NCBI GenBank assembly: GCA_946885545.1
Contig: CAMPGP010000003.1
Coordinates: forward strand, 1 to 32,824
Length of the DNA: 32,824 bases
Direction: 5' to 3'
DNA from: an uncultured Altererythrobacter sp.
Lineage (GTDB): Bacteria > Pseudomonadota > Alphaproteobacteria > Sphingomonadales > Sphingomonadaceae
Part shown: positions 1-6,764 of the stretch, one piece after another
Layout of the letters: each line of letters begins with the position of its first letter
Numbering within the stretch: position 1 is the stretch's first letter
The notes under the pieces: generated by a model
Databases searched by the model: none
The model's input: only the letters and a program-made list of their open reading frames with translations
Told to the model about the DNA's origin: nothing
Position numbers and translations under genes: made by a program

Positions 1-614
1 GCGGCGGCCAGCCGGCGGCGGCGCGGGGGAGCGACCGTGGCGGGTCGCGCGGCCCGGCAGGCTTCGGCCAGCAGCGCCGCCCGCCCCCGCCACGCAAGGG
101 TGCCGATATCGCCTATCGCCTGCGCGTGCCGTTCGTGCACGCCGCGGCGCGCACCGACCAGCGGATCACGCTGGCCGACGGCAAGACGATCGACCTCAAG
201 CTGCCGGCCGGCGTCGAGGACGGCACCCAGATGCGGCTCAAGGGCAAGGGCGAGCTTGGCCCCGGCGGGGCTGGCGACGGGATCGTCACCATCGCGGTCG
301 ACCGCCACAAGTTCTTCCGCCGAGAGGGCGACGACGTGCGGCTGGACCTGCCGATCACGCTCACCGAAGCGGTGAACGGCGCCAAAGTGCGCTGCCCGAC
401 GGTCGATGGCCCGGTGATGCTGACGATCAAGCCGGGCACGAGCGGTGGAACGACCATGCGCCTGAAAGGCAAGGGATTCTCGACCAAATCGGGCGCCCGC
501 GGCGACCAGCTCGTGACGCTCGAGATCGCGCTGCCCGAAGACGTCTCGGAACTGGCCAAACGGCTCGAGGGTTGGCAGGACACCAGCAATCCGCGCGCCG
601 ACCTGGGGGTCTGA
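1..614 (+). CDS. DnaJ-family chaperone, C-terminal part (5' end outside window)
   Basis: The reading frame is open from the left edge (codons from base 3) to the TGA at 612-614, so only the C-terminal portion is present. A Gly/Pro/Arg-rich linker is followed by the DnaJ substrate-binding region: a KGADIAYRLRVPF block, then ITLADGKTIDLKLPAGVEDG and the paired MRLKGKG motifs typical of the two beta-sandwich C-terminal domains. No CxxCxGxG zinc-finger repeats are seen in the visible part, so this is a CbpA/DnaJ-like type without zinc finger, provided the missing part agrees. The family acts as co-chaperone of DnaK in the cytoplasm. It ends 24 bases before the next gene. The family call is firm, the exact paralogue is not. 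Confidence 0.88.
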   Translation, partial: GGQPAAARGSDRGGSRGPAGFGQQRRPPPPRKGADIAYRLRVPFVHAAARTDQRITLADGKTIDLKLPAGVEDGTQMRLKGKGELGPGGAGDGIVTIAVDRHKFFRREGDDVRLDLPITLTEAVNGAKVRCPTVDGPVMLTIKPGTSGGTTMRLKGKGFSTKSGARGDQLVTLEIALPEDVSELAKRLEGWQDTSNPRADLGV

Positions 615-638
615 CCGATCCCGCAAGCCAGTGGGACC

Positions 639-1682
639 ATGAGCGAAGAAGACCTTCCAGCTCCTGAGGAACGCGAAGTCCACACGCTTTCGCCCGAGGA
701 ACGGCGCAAGGAGGCGATCGAGGAGAAGCTCGGGCTGCGTGGACACGTCGCGCACCACGTCGGCCCGGGCACGCGCTTCTTCGAAGTCGGCAAGCGGGTG
801 CTGATCGGCGCCTACAACGACGGTTTCATCCACGCCGGCAACCTCGCCTACATGGCGATGCTGGCGATCTTCCCGTTCTTCATCCTGGGCGCAGCGATCT
901 TCTCGTTCGTGGGCGAGGAGGGCGAGCGGGCCGCCACGATCAATGCGGTACTCTTTGCCCTGCCCCCGATCGTCGCCAACGTGATCGAGCCGGTCGCGCG
1001 CGACGTCATCGAATCGCGTAGCGGATGGCTGCTCTGGGCCGGTGCGCTGATCGCGCTGTGGACCGTCTCCAGCCTGATCGAGACGATCCGCGACATCCTG
1101 CGCCGGGCCTACGGCACTGCGGCGACCCAGGCGTTCTGGAAATATCGCCTGCTCTCGGCCGGAGTGATCGTGGCGGCTGTGGTGCTGCTGATGCTTTCGC
1201 TGATCGCGCAAGTCGTGATCGGCGCCGCGCAGGAGGTGATCGACGCCTACCTGCCGTGGCTCTCGCACCTCGCCGGCCAGCTGCAGATCTCGCGCGTGAT
1301 CCCCGCCTTCGGCCTGTTCGGCTCGCTCTATCTGCTGTTCCTGACCCTGGCCCCCAAGACCTATCGCCATCGCCGCTATCCCAAATGGCCGGGCGCGCTG
1401 GCGACCACGCTGTGGTGGGTCGCCGTCACCGTCGCGCTTCCGCCCGCGATCCGCAGCTTCTTCAGCTACGACGCGACCTACGGCAGCCTCGCGGGCATGA
1501 TGATCGCGCTTTTCTTTTTCTATCTCGTCGGCCTAGGGATGGTTATCGGCGCCGAACTCAACGCCGCGCTGGCCGAAACTCCCGAAGAAGAGGAGAACCG
1601 CATCGGCCAGGCGGACGACAGGCGGCGGGCACAGGCGCGTCGGCGCAGGACACTGGAAGAAAACCAAGAGGGTACGGCATGA
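639..1682 (+). CDS. YihY/virulence factor BrkB family membrane protein
   Basis: A 347-residue protein with a charged N-terminal tail of about 55 residues, then several hydrophobic segments, including one around AYMAMLAIFPFFILGAAIF and one near SLAGMMIALFFFYLVGLGMVIGAELNAAL, which is the conserved C-terminal block of this family. The C-terminus is a charged, Arg/Glu-rich cytoplasmic tail. The family (once misnamed RNase BN) is an inner-membrane protein of unsettled function. The gene's last bases overlap the fabI start by 4 (ATGA), implying translational coupling with fabI. The start ATG at 639 gives a normal family length; its ribosome-binding site is weak. Confidence 0.9.
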   Translation: MSEEDLPAPEEREVHTLSPEERRKEAIEEKLGLRGHVAHHVGPGTRFFEVGKRVLIGAYNDGFIHAGNLAYMAMLAIFPFFILGAAIFSFVGEEGERAATINAVLFALPPIVANVIEPVARDVIESRSGWLLWAGALIALWTVSSLIETIRDILRRAYGTAATQAFWKYRLLSAGVIVAAVVLLMLSLIAQVVIGAAQEVIDAYLPWLSHLAGQLQISRVIPAFGLFGSLYLLFLTLAPKTYRHRRYPKWPGALATTLWWVAVTVALPPAIRSFFSYDATYGSLAGMMIALFFFYLVGLGMVIGAELNAALAETPEEEENRIGQADDRRRAQARRRRTLEENQEGTA

Positions 1683-2485
1683 GCGGTTTGATGGCGGGCA
1701 AGCGCGGGTTGATCATGGGGCTCGCGAACGACAAGTCGCTGGCCTGGGGGATCGCGAAGAAACTGCGCGAACACGGGGCCGAACTGGCCTTTACCTATCA
1801 GGGCGAGGCGCTGGCCAAGCGCGTGAAGCCGCTCGCCGAACAGCTCGGCAGCGACTTCACCTTCGAATGCGACGTGTCGGAAATGGACGCGCTCGACGGC
1901 GCCTTCGACACCCTCAAGGCGCGCTGGGATACGATCGACTTCGTGGTCCACGCGATCGGCTTTTCCGACAAGAGCGAGCTGCGCGGCAAGTACGTCGACA
2001 CCAGCCTCGACAACTTCCTGATGACGATGAACATTTCCGCCTACAGCCTGGTGGCCGTGACGAAGCGCGCGGCGGACATGATGCCCAACGGCGGCAGCAT
2101 TCTCACCCTGACCTATTACGGCGCGGAGAAGGTCATTCCGCACTACAACGTCATGGGCGTGGCCAAGGCGGCGCTGGAAACGAGCGTACAGTATCTCGCC
2201 AACGACCTTGGCCCCGCGAACATTCGCGTCAACGCGATCAGCGCGGGCCCGATCAAGACGCTCGCGGCGAGCGGGATCGGCGATTTCCGCTACATCCTCA
2301 AGTGGAACGAATTGAACGCGCCGCTGCGCCGCAACGTCACGATCGACGACGTCGGCGGATCGGGGCTCTATTTCCTGTCCGACCTGTCGAGCGGCGTGAC
2401 CGGAGAGACGCATCATGTCGACGCGGGCTACCACGTGGTCGGCATGAAGCAGGAAGACGCGCCGGATATTGCACTCGACACCTGA
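1679..2485 (+). CDS. fabI: Enoyl-[acyl-carrier-protein] reductase (NADH), FabI
   Basis: A 268-residue short-chain-dehydrogenase-type protein performing the last reduction step of each fatty-acid elongation cycle. The NAD-binding region GLANDKSLAWGIA is at about residues 14-26. The FabI active-site pattern is present as Tyr146/147, Tyr156 and Lys163 in YYGAEKVIPHYNVMGVAKAA, followed by the NAISAGPIKTLA segment. The start at 1679 overlaps the previous stop and has GAGGG seven bases upstream; an in-frame open stretch further upstream is a shadow of the BrkB gene. It is a housekeeping gene and marks the left border of the accessory region: the next gene starts only 12 bases after its stop. Confidence 0.96.
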   Translation: MSGLMAGKRGLIMGLANDKSLAWGIAKKLREHGAELAFTYQGEALAKRVKPLAEQLGSDFTFECDVSEMDALDGAFDTLKARWDTIDFVVHAIGFSDKSELRGKYVDTSLDNFLMTMNISAYSLVAVTKRAADMMPNGGSILTLTYYGAEKVIPHYNVMGVAKAALETSVQYLANDLGPANIRVNAISAGPIKTLAASGIGDFRYILKWNELNAPLRRNVTIDDVGGSGLYFLSDLSSGVTGETHHVDAGYHVVGMKQEDAPDIALDT

Positions 2486-2497
2486 CGCGGCACACCG

Positions 2498-4378
2498 GTG
2501 ACCTTGCTGTTCGGCCTGTTCTCGCCCGGCGGCGAGGCCGTGCCGGACGGCCTGCTCGACCGGATCGAGCATGGGTGCGACTGGCCGCGCGATCGCGCGC
2601 TGCGGCACGAGGCGCCGGGGGTCGCGATGCTGGCGCTGCAACGCGACACGGTGCCACGATCGAGAGACGCAGCCGTCCTTGGCGACGACGGCACCGCGCT
2701 CATGCTTTCCGGACGGATCGACAATCGCCGCGAACTGGCATCCCGCTTCGGGCTCGGCCCGGAAGAAGGTGTCGACGATGCAGAACTCGTCCGCGCCGCC
2801 TGGCGCGCCGACGGTCGCAACTTCTGCCGCGGATTGATCGGCGACTTCGCCATCGCCGTGCACGATGGTTCCACCCGCAGGCTGTTGCTCGCGCGCGATC
2901 ACTGCGGCACGACGCCGCTCTATCATGCGCGTGTGGGGCCGTTCATCGCCTTTTCCAGCGCGATCGAATGGCTGCGTCACATCCCGGGTATCGACCTCGC
3001 CTGGGATGAGCGCTGGATCGCGGAAACGCTCGCCATTGCCAAGGTGGACGTCGGCCGGACGGCATATCGGGCGATTTCCGCGGTGCCGCCCGCCCATGCG
3101 ATCACCTTCGACGCGGGAGCGCCGCGGATCGACAGATACTGGTCGCTGCCCGAATGCGACGTGGCCCTGGACATCGGCGATCGCGAGGCCGTGGAGGAAT
3201 TCCGCCGTCTGTTCGATCAGGCCGTCGAATGCCGCCTGCGCGCTCGCGGCGACGTCGCCTGCGAGCTCAGCGGCGGGCTCGATTCGGCCAGCATCGCCGC
3301 CACCGCCGATTTGCTTCTGACGGGCCGGGGAAGCCGCCTTCTCGCATTCTCCCACGGGATTCCCGAAGGCGCGCGGCATCTGCACGGCACGCCGGAGGAC
3401 GAACGGCCCCTTGTCGCCGCGATGCTCGCTGCGTTTCCGCGGATCGAGCATCGCTGGACGGACGATGCGGTGGACAGCCAGGTCGCAGTCCTCGGGCGCA
3501 CGCTCGTGCGCCACGGTGCGCCGCCGCGAAACGATATGAACGCCCATGCCGAGGATCTTCCGGAGACGCTCCGCACGGGCGACGTCCGGGTTCTCCTCTC
3601 GGGGTTCGGAGGGGATCAGGTCGTGACATCGAGCGGCGGAGGATACCTCGAATCGCTGCTCGAGGAACGAGACTGGCCGACCCTGAGGGCGTTCATGACC
3701 GACCGATACGGCCCGGTGCGGGGCATGCTGCGCTGGTCGATCTATCGTTCGGGCGTCGGCGGGCTCGGGCTGGCGCGGCGTTCGCAGGTTTCCCTCGCGG
3801 AGCGATACGATCCGGTCGCGCAGTTGCTGGACCCGACGTTCCTTGCAGCGCAAAGCGCTTCGGATCCGCTCGACCGGCATGGCCACCGCGTTTCGTCGGG
3901 ATCGATGCGCACGCGCGAGGCCGGCGCCCTGGGCGCGCCATCGCTAGCCTATCGGTTGCAAAATTCGGCGGTCGGAGCTGCCGCACGAGGCTTCGTCTAT
4001 CGTTATCCCATGCTGGATATCCGGTTGCTCGCCTTCGCGCATCAACTGCCCGCGCGCTTCAAGCGTGCGCCATCGATGCGCCGGCGAATGATACGGATGG
4101 CCATGCGCGACCGGCTTCCCGACGAGATAAGGCTGCGCCCCGGTAAGGATGGCTCGACCTTCCCCGAGGTCGGCATAAACGCCGCCCTGCACGCACCCGA
4201 ACTGGCGAGGCTGATCGCCGCGCATCGAGACGACCCGCGCGTGGCGCGCTACGCCCGGATCGATCTGGCGCTCGAAACCTTGCGAAGGGCGCAGGGCCAC
4301 GACGGTTTCGTCGGACCGTTGAGCGTCAAGCACGTCCTGCGGCTGGCGTTTCTCTGTCTCTGGGCGGAACGTGATTAA
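2498..4378 (+). CDS. Asparagine-synthetase-like protein (lasso-cyclase-like, glutaminase Cys absent)
   Basis: A 626-residue protein with the two-domain layout of class B asparagine synthetases: an N-terminal Ntn/glutaminase-like domain (about 1-220) and a C-terminal ATP-pyrophosphatase domain. The PP-loop SGGLDS lies at 258-263, an SGFGGDQ motif at 368-374, and the RYPMLDIRLLAFAHQLP block at about 502-518. True synthetases need Cys at position 2 for glutamine hydrolysis; here the protein begins MTLLFG, so ammonia release is unlikely. The same loss is known in lasso-peptide cyclases (McjC/LarC type), which adenylate an Asp/Glu side chain and close a macrolactam. It starts with GTG 12 bases after fabI and precedes a tiny peptide gene, a kinase and a PqqD protein, which favours peptide modification. 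The alternative is amidation of a uronic acid in the polysaccharide. Family certain, substrate inferred. Confidence 0.87.
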   Translation: MTLLFGLFSPGGEAVPDGLLDRIEHGCDWPRDRALRHEAPGVAMLALQRDTVPRSRDAAVLGDDGTALMLSGRIDNRRELASRFGLGPEEGVDDAELVRAAWRADGRNFCRGLIGDFAIAVHDGSTRRLLLARDHCGTTPLYHARVGPFIAFSSAIEWLRHIPGIDLAWDERWIAETLAIAKVDVGRTAYRAISAVPPAHAITFDAGAPRIDRYWSLPECDVALDIGDREAVEEFRRLFDQAVECRLRARGDVACELSGGLDSASIAATADLLLTGRGSRLLAFSHGIPEGARHLHGTPEDERPLVAAMLAAFPRIEHRWTDDAVDSQVAVLGRTLVRHGAPPRNDMNAHAEDLPETLRTGDVRVLLSGFGGDQVVTSSGGGYLESLLEERDWPTLRAFMTDRYGPVRGMLRWSIYRSGVGGLGLARRSQVSLAERYDPVAQLLDPTFLAAQSASDPLDRHGHRVSSGSMRTREAGALGAPSLAYRLQNSAVGAAARGFVYRYPMLDIRLLAFAHQLPARFKRAPSMRRRMIRMAMRDRLPDEIRLRPGKDGSTFPEVGINAALHAPELARLIAAHRDDPRVARYARIDLALETLRRAQGHDGFVGPLSVKHVLRLAFLCLWAERD

Positions 4379-4382
4379 TTCT

Positions 4383-4410
4383 TTGACTCGATTGGCCGTT
4401 CGAATATGCT
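4383..4410 (+). promoter_or_regulatory. Sigma70-like promoter in front of the small peptide gene
   Basis: A TTGACT -35 box at 4383-4388 and a TATGCT -10 box at 4405-4410 are separated by 16 bases, in a short, locally AT-richer gap after the asparagine-synthetase-like gene. Transcription would begin about 10 bases before the strong GAGGGGGA ribosome-binding site of the peptide gene, giving a very short leader. Separate, strong expression of the precursor is common in RiPP loci. The boxes are read by eye from consensus; no start-site data. Confidence 0.5.
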
Positions 4411-4436
4411 GGAATTATTGTTGAGGGGGAACAAGC

Positions 4437-4586
4437 ATGTCCGAAACAACGAACTCGCGCACGACAAGCGAAAAACTCGCTTGGGAGAAGCCGACTCTGG
4501 AGGTCGTCGCCGGTACTGGTGACATCGCTTCAGCCGTCTTCATCGACGACGACGAAGACTTTTCGGGCGTTCCCGCACCCTCCTGA
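4437..4586 (+). CDS. Putative RiPP precursor peptide, lasso-like leader, acidic core
   Basis: A 49-residue ORF with a strong Shine-Dalgarno (GAGGGGGA, about six bases before the ATG at 4437). Residues 16-21 are WEKPTL, matching the YxxPxL leader motif bound by PqqD-type B1 proteins of lasso systems, with Trp in place of Tyr. Gly26, Thr27 and Gly28 follow. The C-terminal part is acidic: Asp37, Asp38, Asp39, Glu40 and Asp41, then FSGVPAPS. If the core began at residue 31, 32 or 33 (Ala, Ser, Ala), acidic residues would sit at core positions 7-9, as needed for a macrolactam ring. The last residue is Ser49; tailoring kinases of paeninodin-type loci phosphorylate a C-terminal Ser. The usual Thr two residues before the cleavage point is not present for these core starts, so the lasso call is tentative. 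It lies between cyclase-like and kinase/PqqD genes. Confidence 0.68.
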   Translation: MSETTNSRTTSEKLAWEKPTLEVVAGTGDIASAVFIDDDEDFSGVPAPS

Positions 4587-4683
4587 CCGTCGCGCAGACT
4601 TCCGCGGTCGAGGGAATATCGGCCCGTCGGCCTTCGGCGTAATCGGTTTTTCACGATCGACTCCGCATCGCGAGGGGCGCGAG

Positions 4684-5586
4684 ATGTTCGGACCCTATCG
4701 TCTATTCGGGCTGACGGCAGTCAGTGCGATCGAACTACCCGAAGCGCTTCGCGACCCCTCGCATCCGGATGCGGAGGTAAGGGTCAGCGAAGCGTCCGTG
4801 CCGCGCGAATTGCCTCTCCCCGAAAAACGCTACGACTACTGGGAAGCCTGCCCGGGGGCCTTCCTGATGCATGTCCCGGGCATCGTGCGGCTGGAAGTGC
4901 GCGACGGCCGGGAAATCCGGTTCGAACGCCTCGATCGCGGCACCGACCGCGAAATAAGGCCGTACTTGCTGGGAAGCGGGTTTGCGGCGATCCTCCACCA
5001 GCGCGGCACAAACGCGCTTCATGCCGCGGGGATCGTGCGGCAAGACCGTGCATATCTCTTCTGCGGCCGCTCGGGCGCCGGAAAATCGACTATTGCCGCC
5101 CATCTGTCGGCCCGGAGCGGCGGCATGCTGTGCGACGATCTTGCAGCGCTCTCGTCCACCTCCCGCGTCATGGTCCAGCCGGGGCTCGCGCACACCCGGC
5201 TCGACACGGCCGCGCTCCGTTCGCTCCGGCTCGGCGCAGAAGGGGCGGCGGGCCCGAAAGGAAAGTGGGAGCTTTCGACTGCCGACAGGTTCGTCGATCG
5301 CGCCGTGCCGGTTGCCGGTATCTTCGTGATCGAACGCAAGACCCACGGGCTGCTCGCGGCGCAGCGCCTCGATCCCCGCAGGGCGCTCCAGGCGCTGCGC
5401 AAGCACAGCTATCGGCGCAATTTCACAACCAGCGACAGGGCGCAGGCGATCCTGAACGGCTGGGCCAGGATTTCCGGACAGGTGCCCGTGTGGCACATTG
5501 CGCGTCCACTTGGAGACGATACCATGCTCAACATCGCGGATCTTGCCGATGGGATGATCGCCAGAACCGGAGAGCATGCGCTATGA
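4684..5586 (+). CDS. HPr-kinase-like protein (HprK-related kinase) of the peptide cassette
   Basis: A 300-residue protein with a P-loop GRSGAGKS at 128-135 and a Cys-Asp-Asp metal/nucleotide-binding motif at 150-152. An LHAAG segment at 112-116 sits just before the P-loop strand, as in HPr kinase/phosphorylase relatives. It lacks the full domain set of a true HprK and is not next to a phosphotransferase system. Such proteins occur with PqqD proteins in lasso-like loci, where some phosphorylate the precursor's C-terminal serine, and in HprK-related/PqqD pairs near polysaccharide genes. The start at 4684 is chosen for the GAGGGG site six bases upstream; an earlier in-frame ATG would overlap the peptide gene. 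Its stop overlaps the next start (ATGA). Kinase fold likely, substrate inferred. Confidence 0.83.
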   Translation: MFGPYRLFGLTAVSAIELPEALRDPSHPDAEVRVSEASVPRELPLPEKRYDYWEACPGAFLMHVPGIVRLEVRDGREIRFERLDRGTDREIRPYLLGSGFAAILHQRGTNALHAAGIVRQDRAYLFCGRSGAGKSTIAAHLSARSGGMLCDDLAALSSTSRVMVQPGLAHTRLDTAALRSLRLGAEGAAGPKGKWELSTADRFVDRAVPVAGIFVIERKTHGLLAAQRLDPRRALQALRKHSYRRNFTTSDRAQAILNGWARISGQVPVWHIARPLGDDTMLNIADLADGMIARTGEHAL

Positions 5587-5870
5587 CAACCGATATTCCG
5601 GGCGATCGCGTCTTTGCCCAGGACGACGACGTACTCATGACCGAATCGGGGGGCGTCACCGTGCTGATGTCGATGGATTCGGGCAAATTCGTCGAGCTCA
5701 ACGGGACCGGTTCCGCCATCTGGGAGCTGACCGACGGACAGCGCGATGTCGCGGAAATTGCACACGCGCTCCAGGGTCGCTTCGAGGTGGATCCCGCGGA
5801 GTGCTTGGACGACGTCCGGGAATTCTACGCCCGGATGCGCGACGAGAAGCTCGTGCGCGCGACGTCCTGA
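5583..5870 (+). CDS. PqqD-family peptide chaperone (RiPP recognition element)
   Basis: A 95-residue protein with the PqqD hallmark LNGTGSAIWELTDG at 39-52, followed by the helical segment DVAEIAHALQGRFEVDPAEC and a C-terminal helix. Stand-alone PqqD domains bind leader peptides and present them to modifying enzymes; in lasso loci this is protein B1, which recognises the YxxPxL motif. Overlap of 4 bases with the kinase gene shows translational coupling. No transglutaminase-like B2 protease follows, which differs from standard lasso operons. Family call firm; the partner is taken to be the 49-residue peptide upstream. Confidence 0.9.
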   Translation: MTTDIPGDRVFAQDDDVLMTESGGVTVLMSMDSGKFVELNGTGSAIWELTDGQRDVAEIAHALQGRFEVDPAECLDDVREFYARMRDEKLVRATS

Positions 5871-5879
5871 GGCCGCCCG

Positions 5880-6764
5880 GTGCGCGAGGATGCGAGAGCG
5901 CGCTTCGCACAGCTCGAGCGCCTTTGCGCGCCGGAGGTAAACCGTACGCTTCTGCAATCGCTTCGGTCGCGCGCGCGCCAGGGCGAAGCAACGCGCGAGA
6001 TGGAGTTCGTCGCCGCGAACCTTGCGCGCCGCGCAGGTGATCTCGATTCGGCCAGACGCGCCTTCGAAGCGTATCTTGGTGCGCCGCTTCAGCCGGGCGT
6101 CGCGGTGCCGCCTGGTCTGTCATCGGGTGGCGGCTTCAACATCTCGCCGATCGTGGCGATCGACGGATTCCTGCCACCCGCGGAAATGGAAGCCCTGCAC
6201 CGGCACGCCTGCGCGATCGAGGACCGCTTCAGGGTCGCCAACGTCAATTCGATCGCGCCCGAACGTGCCCCGGACAAGCGCGATACCTATATCACTTACG
6301 ATTTCGACCATCTGAAGAGCTTCTTCTCGGACCATGTCGCCGAGAACCTGCCGCGCCTGTGTGCTGCGCTGGGAATTCCGGATTTCGAGGTCGATCGCAC
6401 CGAGATCAAGATGACCTGCTATCTCGATGGCGGCTTCTTCAAGACCCATGCCGACAACCACGGCAGCTTCGCGGATGCGGGCCGCGCCGTCACGTGGCTC
6501 TATTACTTCGGCGACAGGCAACCGCTTTACCGCGGCGGGGAGCTCTACCTCTTCGACACGGATTTCGACGAGCGCGGAAATTGCGGGGCGTGGCTCACCC
6601 GGATCGAGCCGAGGCCGAACCGTTTCGTCGCATTTCCGAGCTGGTTCCTCCATGCCGTCGCCCCCACCGCCCTGCCCTGCGGAACCTTCGCGCGCGGCCG
6701 CTTCGCCATCGGCGGTCACGTGCGCAAGACCGCCGACCCTTCCGCCGCCGCGTGGTGGGAATGA
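5880..6764 (+). CDS. 2-oxoglutarate/Fe(II)-dependent oxygenase (prolyl-4-hydroxylase-like)
   Basis: A 294-residue protein. The C-terminal half is a double-stranded beta-helix dioxygenase: the HxD iron ligands are His190 and Asp192 (in FFKTHADNHG), the distal histidine is His258 (SWFLHAV), and Arg274 in ARGRFAIGGH is placed to bind 2-oxoglutarate. GGELYLFD at 219-226 is also typical. Residues 1-80 form a helical N-terminal region resembling a repeat-type adaptor. Start: GTG at 5880 with GAGG about eight bases upstream, nine bases after the PqqD stop; a later start is possible. The last bases overlap the sulfotransferase start. Context suggests hydroxylation of the cassette peptide, for example on Asp or Pro, but sugar or other substrates cannot be excluded. 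Confidence 0.82.
   Translation: MREDARARFAQLERLCAPEVNRTLLQSLRSRARQGEATREMEFVAANLARRAGDLDSARRAFEAYLGAPLQPGVAVPPGLSSGGGFNISPIVAIDGFLPPAEMEALHRHACAIEDRFRVANVNSIAPERAPDKRDTYITYDFDHLKSFFSDHVAENLPRLCAALGIPDFEVDRTEIKMTCYLDGGFFKTHADNHGSFADAGRAVTWLYYFGDRQPLYRGGELYLFDTDFDERGNCGAWLTRIEPRPNRFVAFPSWFLHAVAPTALPCGTFARGRFAIGGHVRKTADPSAAAWWE

Noticed and set aside
1520..3886. 788-residue open frame on the minus strand
   Set aside because: It is antisense to fabI and the Asn-synthetase-like gene, is Arg/Ala/Gly-rich with no known domain, and arises from high GC third positions of the real genes.
4415..4654. 79-residue minus-strand frame across the peptide gene
   Set aside because: No ribosome-binding site or domain, and it conflicts with the plus-strand peptide gene, which has a promoter-like region, a strong ribosome-binding site and leader motif.
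4587..4683. Possible terminator or attenuator after the peptide gene (GGCC hairpin and five T)
   Set aside because: The best stem is only 4 base pairs and lies 14 bases from the T-tract, so it is not a convincing intrinsic terminator.
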